Shown: piece by piece, positions 24,260 to 25,001 of the stretch
How positions within the stretch are numbered: position 1 is the stretch's first letter
Layout: each line of letters starts with the position of its first letter
Assembly: GCA_016294035.1 (NCBI GenBank)
Contig: JAEDCT010000027.1
Coordinates: forward strand, 1 to 25,001
Source of the DNA: Treponema sp.
Lineage (GTDB): Bacteria; Spirochaetota; Spirochaetia; Treponematales; Treponemataceae
Direction: 5' to 3'
DNA length: 25,001 nucleotides
The notes under the pieces: model-generated
What the model was told of the DNA's origin: nothing
Seen by the model: only the letters and a program-made list of their open reading frames with translations
Databases searched by the model: none
Program-made: the position numbers and the translations under genes

Positions 24260-24334
24260 AAAAAATATTTTTTTTCGATGACATTCTATGACACCTTGAC
24301 ATGTCACGATATATGCAAACCAAGGAGAAAACCC

Positions 24335-24535
24335 ATGGGATTTTTATTTGATTTTCTATTCGGACCGTCAGAACCAGTGAATAAAGGCAGTCAGAAAACT
24401 GAAACCTGGAACTTATCCGGCAATGACTATGACGATTACTACGAGCAAATTCATGATGATGCCTTTAGCGGAGATTTAGATGCACAGGCTGAAATGCATG
24501 AAGAGTTTGGTGATGACTGGGAAGGAGAATATTAA
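24335..24535 (+). CDS. Small acidic protein of unknown function (66 aa)
   Basis: This 66-residue protein begins MGFLFDFLFGPSEP, a short hydrophobic start that could be an amphipathic membrane-touching helix. The rest is strongly acidic (NDYDDYYEQIHDDAFSGD, then a Glu/Asp-rich end). No family is recognised. The start at 24335 has a clear AAGGAG 7 nt upstream; an upstream in-frame ATG at 24278 lacks one. A TGACATGTCA palindrome (24297-24306) and two further TGACA copies (24279, 24289) precede it and may be regulatory. It stands alone, divergent from the O-acyltransferase operon. Confidence 0.6.
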   Translation: MGFLFDFLFGPSEPVNKGSQKTETWNLSGNDYDDYYEQIHDDAFSGDLDAQAEMHEEFGDDWEGEY

Positions 24536-24656
24536 AGGATACGACATGTATTTTTGATTGTTTTTCGAAATGCCACGATTCCAAAAGGTCGCGATTTTTT
24601 TGCCTGGGCGGCATGATGGAAAGGGCGCATCCCTTTTATTAGGTTAAATTCAAACC
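24536..24656. other. Intergenic stretch after the small acidic gene
   Basis: No gene is seen. AAAGGG/CCCTTT around CGCAT (about 24618-24634) could be a weak terminator for the plus-strand small gene. TGCC/GGCA stems lie just before it. Confidence 0.35.
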
Positions 24657-24723
24657 ATTTAAAATAAAATAAGCCTTCCAGTTTCCTGAAAGGCTTTACT
24701 TGTTAGCTCCTACGGGAGTCGAA
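24657..24723 (-). repeat. Duplicated tRNA-Glu 3' end with terminator (att-like copy)
   Basis: This 67-nt block repeats 24863-24929 in the same orientation. It begins with the same 25-nt A/T-rich and AAGCCTTCCAG segment, has a diverged 22-nt middle, and ends with an identical 20-nt copy of the tRNA 3' end, TAGCTCCTACGGGAGTCGAA (24704-24723). The copy stops inside the T-arm, so there is no second tRNA. It contains its own perfect terminator stem (AAGCCTTTCAG with CTGGAAGGCTT, 24671-24696). Confidence 0.8.
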
Positions 24724-24840
24724 GGACTCTGTCGTCTCCCTCCCTGGCTCCTCCGCCGTCCCGTCTCCACTCACTGCCGCCGACTTCCTGTCGGCTTTTC
24801 GCGGCACTTGCCGCGCGTTCGTTCCGCGGTTCGCCTCCCG
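24724..24840. repeat. GC-rich hairpin block between the tRNA-end copies
   Basis: About 115 nt of clearly GC-rich sequence lies in an otherwise AT-rich window. It holds back-to-back hairpins: CCGAC/GTCGG around TTCCT (24780-24794), GCGGCA/TGCCGC (about 24801-24814) and a CCGCGG palindrome (about 24823-24828). The first hairpin shares the CGACxTCCTGTCG core with the one inside repeat copy B at 16533-16545. It has no coding character. Confidence 0.6.
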
Positions 24841-24876
24841 ATGACTAAATATCTTTATACCAATTTAAAATAAAAT

Positions 24877-24902
24877 AAGCCTTCCAGCAATCTGAAAGAC
24901 TT
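24877..24902 (-). terminator. Terminator of tRNA-Glu
   Basis: On the minus strand AAGTCTTTCAG pairs with CTGGAAGGCTT around a short loop, followed by ATTTTATTTT. It begins 8 nt after the tRNA 3' end. Confidence 0.8.
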
Positions 24903-24909
24903 ATTAAGC

Positions 24910-24982
24910 TAGCTCCTACGGGAGTCGAACCCGTCTTTCGACCTTGAGAGGGTCACGAACTAAACCGATATTCGAAGGAGCC
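24910..24982 (-). tRNA. tRNA-Glu (anticodon CTC)
   Basis: This 73-nt cloverleaf reads on the minus strand from GGCTCCT to AGGAGCT plus discriminator A. The acceptor stem is 7 bp with a G-U at the end. The D-arm is GAAT/GTTC and the anticodon stem TGACC/GGTCG encloses loop CTCTCAA, with anticodon CTC at 24948-24946 reading GAG. The T-arm is ACGGG/CCCGT around TTCGACT. CCA is not encoded. A terminator follows, then a partial duplicate of the 3' end. Confidence 0.93.
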
Positions 24983-25001
24983 ATAAAAAAAGCTGACTTT
25001 T

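Noticed and set aside
24724..24840. Second full tRNA gene in the GC-rich block
   Set aside because: Only the last 20 nt of the tRNA are present. No matching acceptor, D-arm or anticodon arm can be built from the sequence before it.
1..25001. CRISPR array or prophage
   Set aside because: No regularly spaced short repeats, cas genes, phage structural genes or integrase were seen.

Overview
The window looks like a chromosomal segment of a low-GC host-associated spirochaete, most likely a gut or rumen Treponema. The reasons are a Bmp/PnrA-type nucleoside-binding lipoprotein, a large OmpA-domain surface protein of treponemal type, an orphan PtsN-like PTS IIA protein, RNase Y, and many short-leader genes without Shine-Dalgarno sites. 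The genus call is inference from gene content; no rRNA is present.

Layout. 1-970: accessory and decaying. It holds an Rhs core-domain remnant with an in-frame stop inside a 27-bp palindromic insertion, then a DUF3791 pair in which an intervening DUF3990 toxin gene seems to have collapsed to its first nine codons. 1282-3351: chemoreceptor (minus). 3585-5063: OmpA-domain protein (plus), converging on a Bmp-family lipoprotein (5133-6206, minus) over a shared terminator. 6379-8160: phosphohexomutase. 8248-8450: palindromic MITE-like element. 8519-9157: DnaQ-type exonuclease with a C-terminal clamp-binding motif. 9228-10625: MATE exporter. 10702-11568: LysM plus degenerate LytM protein (minus). 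11689-13815: lysC-dapB operon (minus). 13924-16454: PtsN-like IIA plus transketolase operon (minus). 16477-16751: second MITE-like copy. 16830-18305: unknown 491-aa protein (minus), divergent from rny (18488-20023). 20109-24093: four-gene surface block on the minus strand, with an AlgI-like MBOAT, an AlgX/AlgJ-like SGNH protein, a small exported protein and a lipoprotein resembling a permuted NlpC/P60 enzyme. 24335-24535: small acidic protein. 24657-24982: tRNA-Glu(CTC) beside a duplicated copy of its 3' end and terminator, separated by a GC-rich hairpin block.

How the genes work together. lysC and dapB supply lysine and diaminopimelate for peptidoglycan. The LysM/LytM protein and the OmpA-domain protein are predicted to contact that peptidoglycan. 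IIA with transketolase may link a regulatory phosphorelay to pentose metabolism. The AlgI/AlgX pair should move acetyl (acyl) groups across the inner membrane onto an extracytoplasmic glycan.

The two most unusual themes are: (1) several genes (9228, 13815, 18305, 24093) with a sigma70-like promoter whose -10 box ends only 6-8 nt before the ATG, which predicts leaderless mRNAs; and (2) a two-copy palindromic repeat family with near-identical 94-bp modules and variable hairpin cargo, one hairpin of which recurs in the GC-rich block beside the tRNA.
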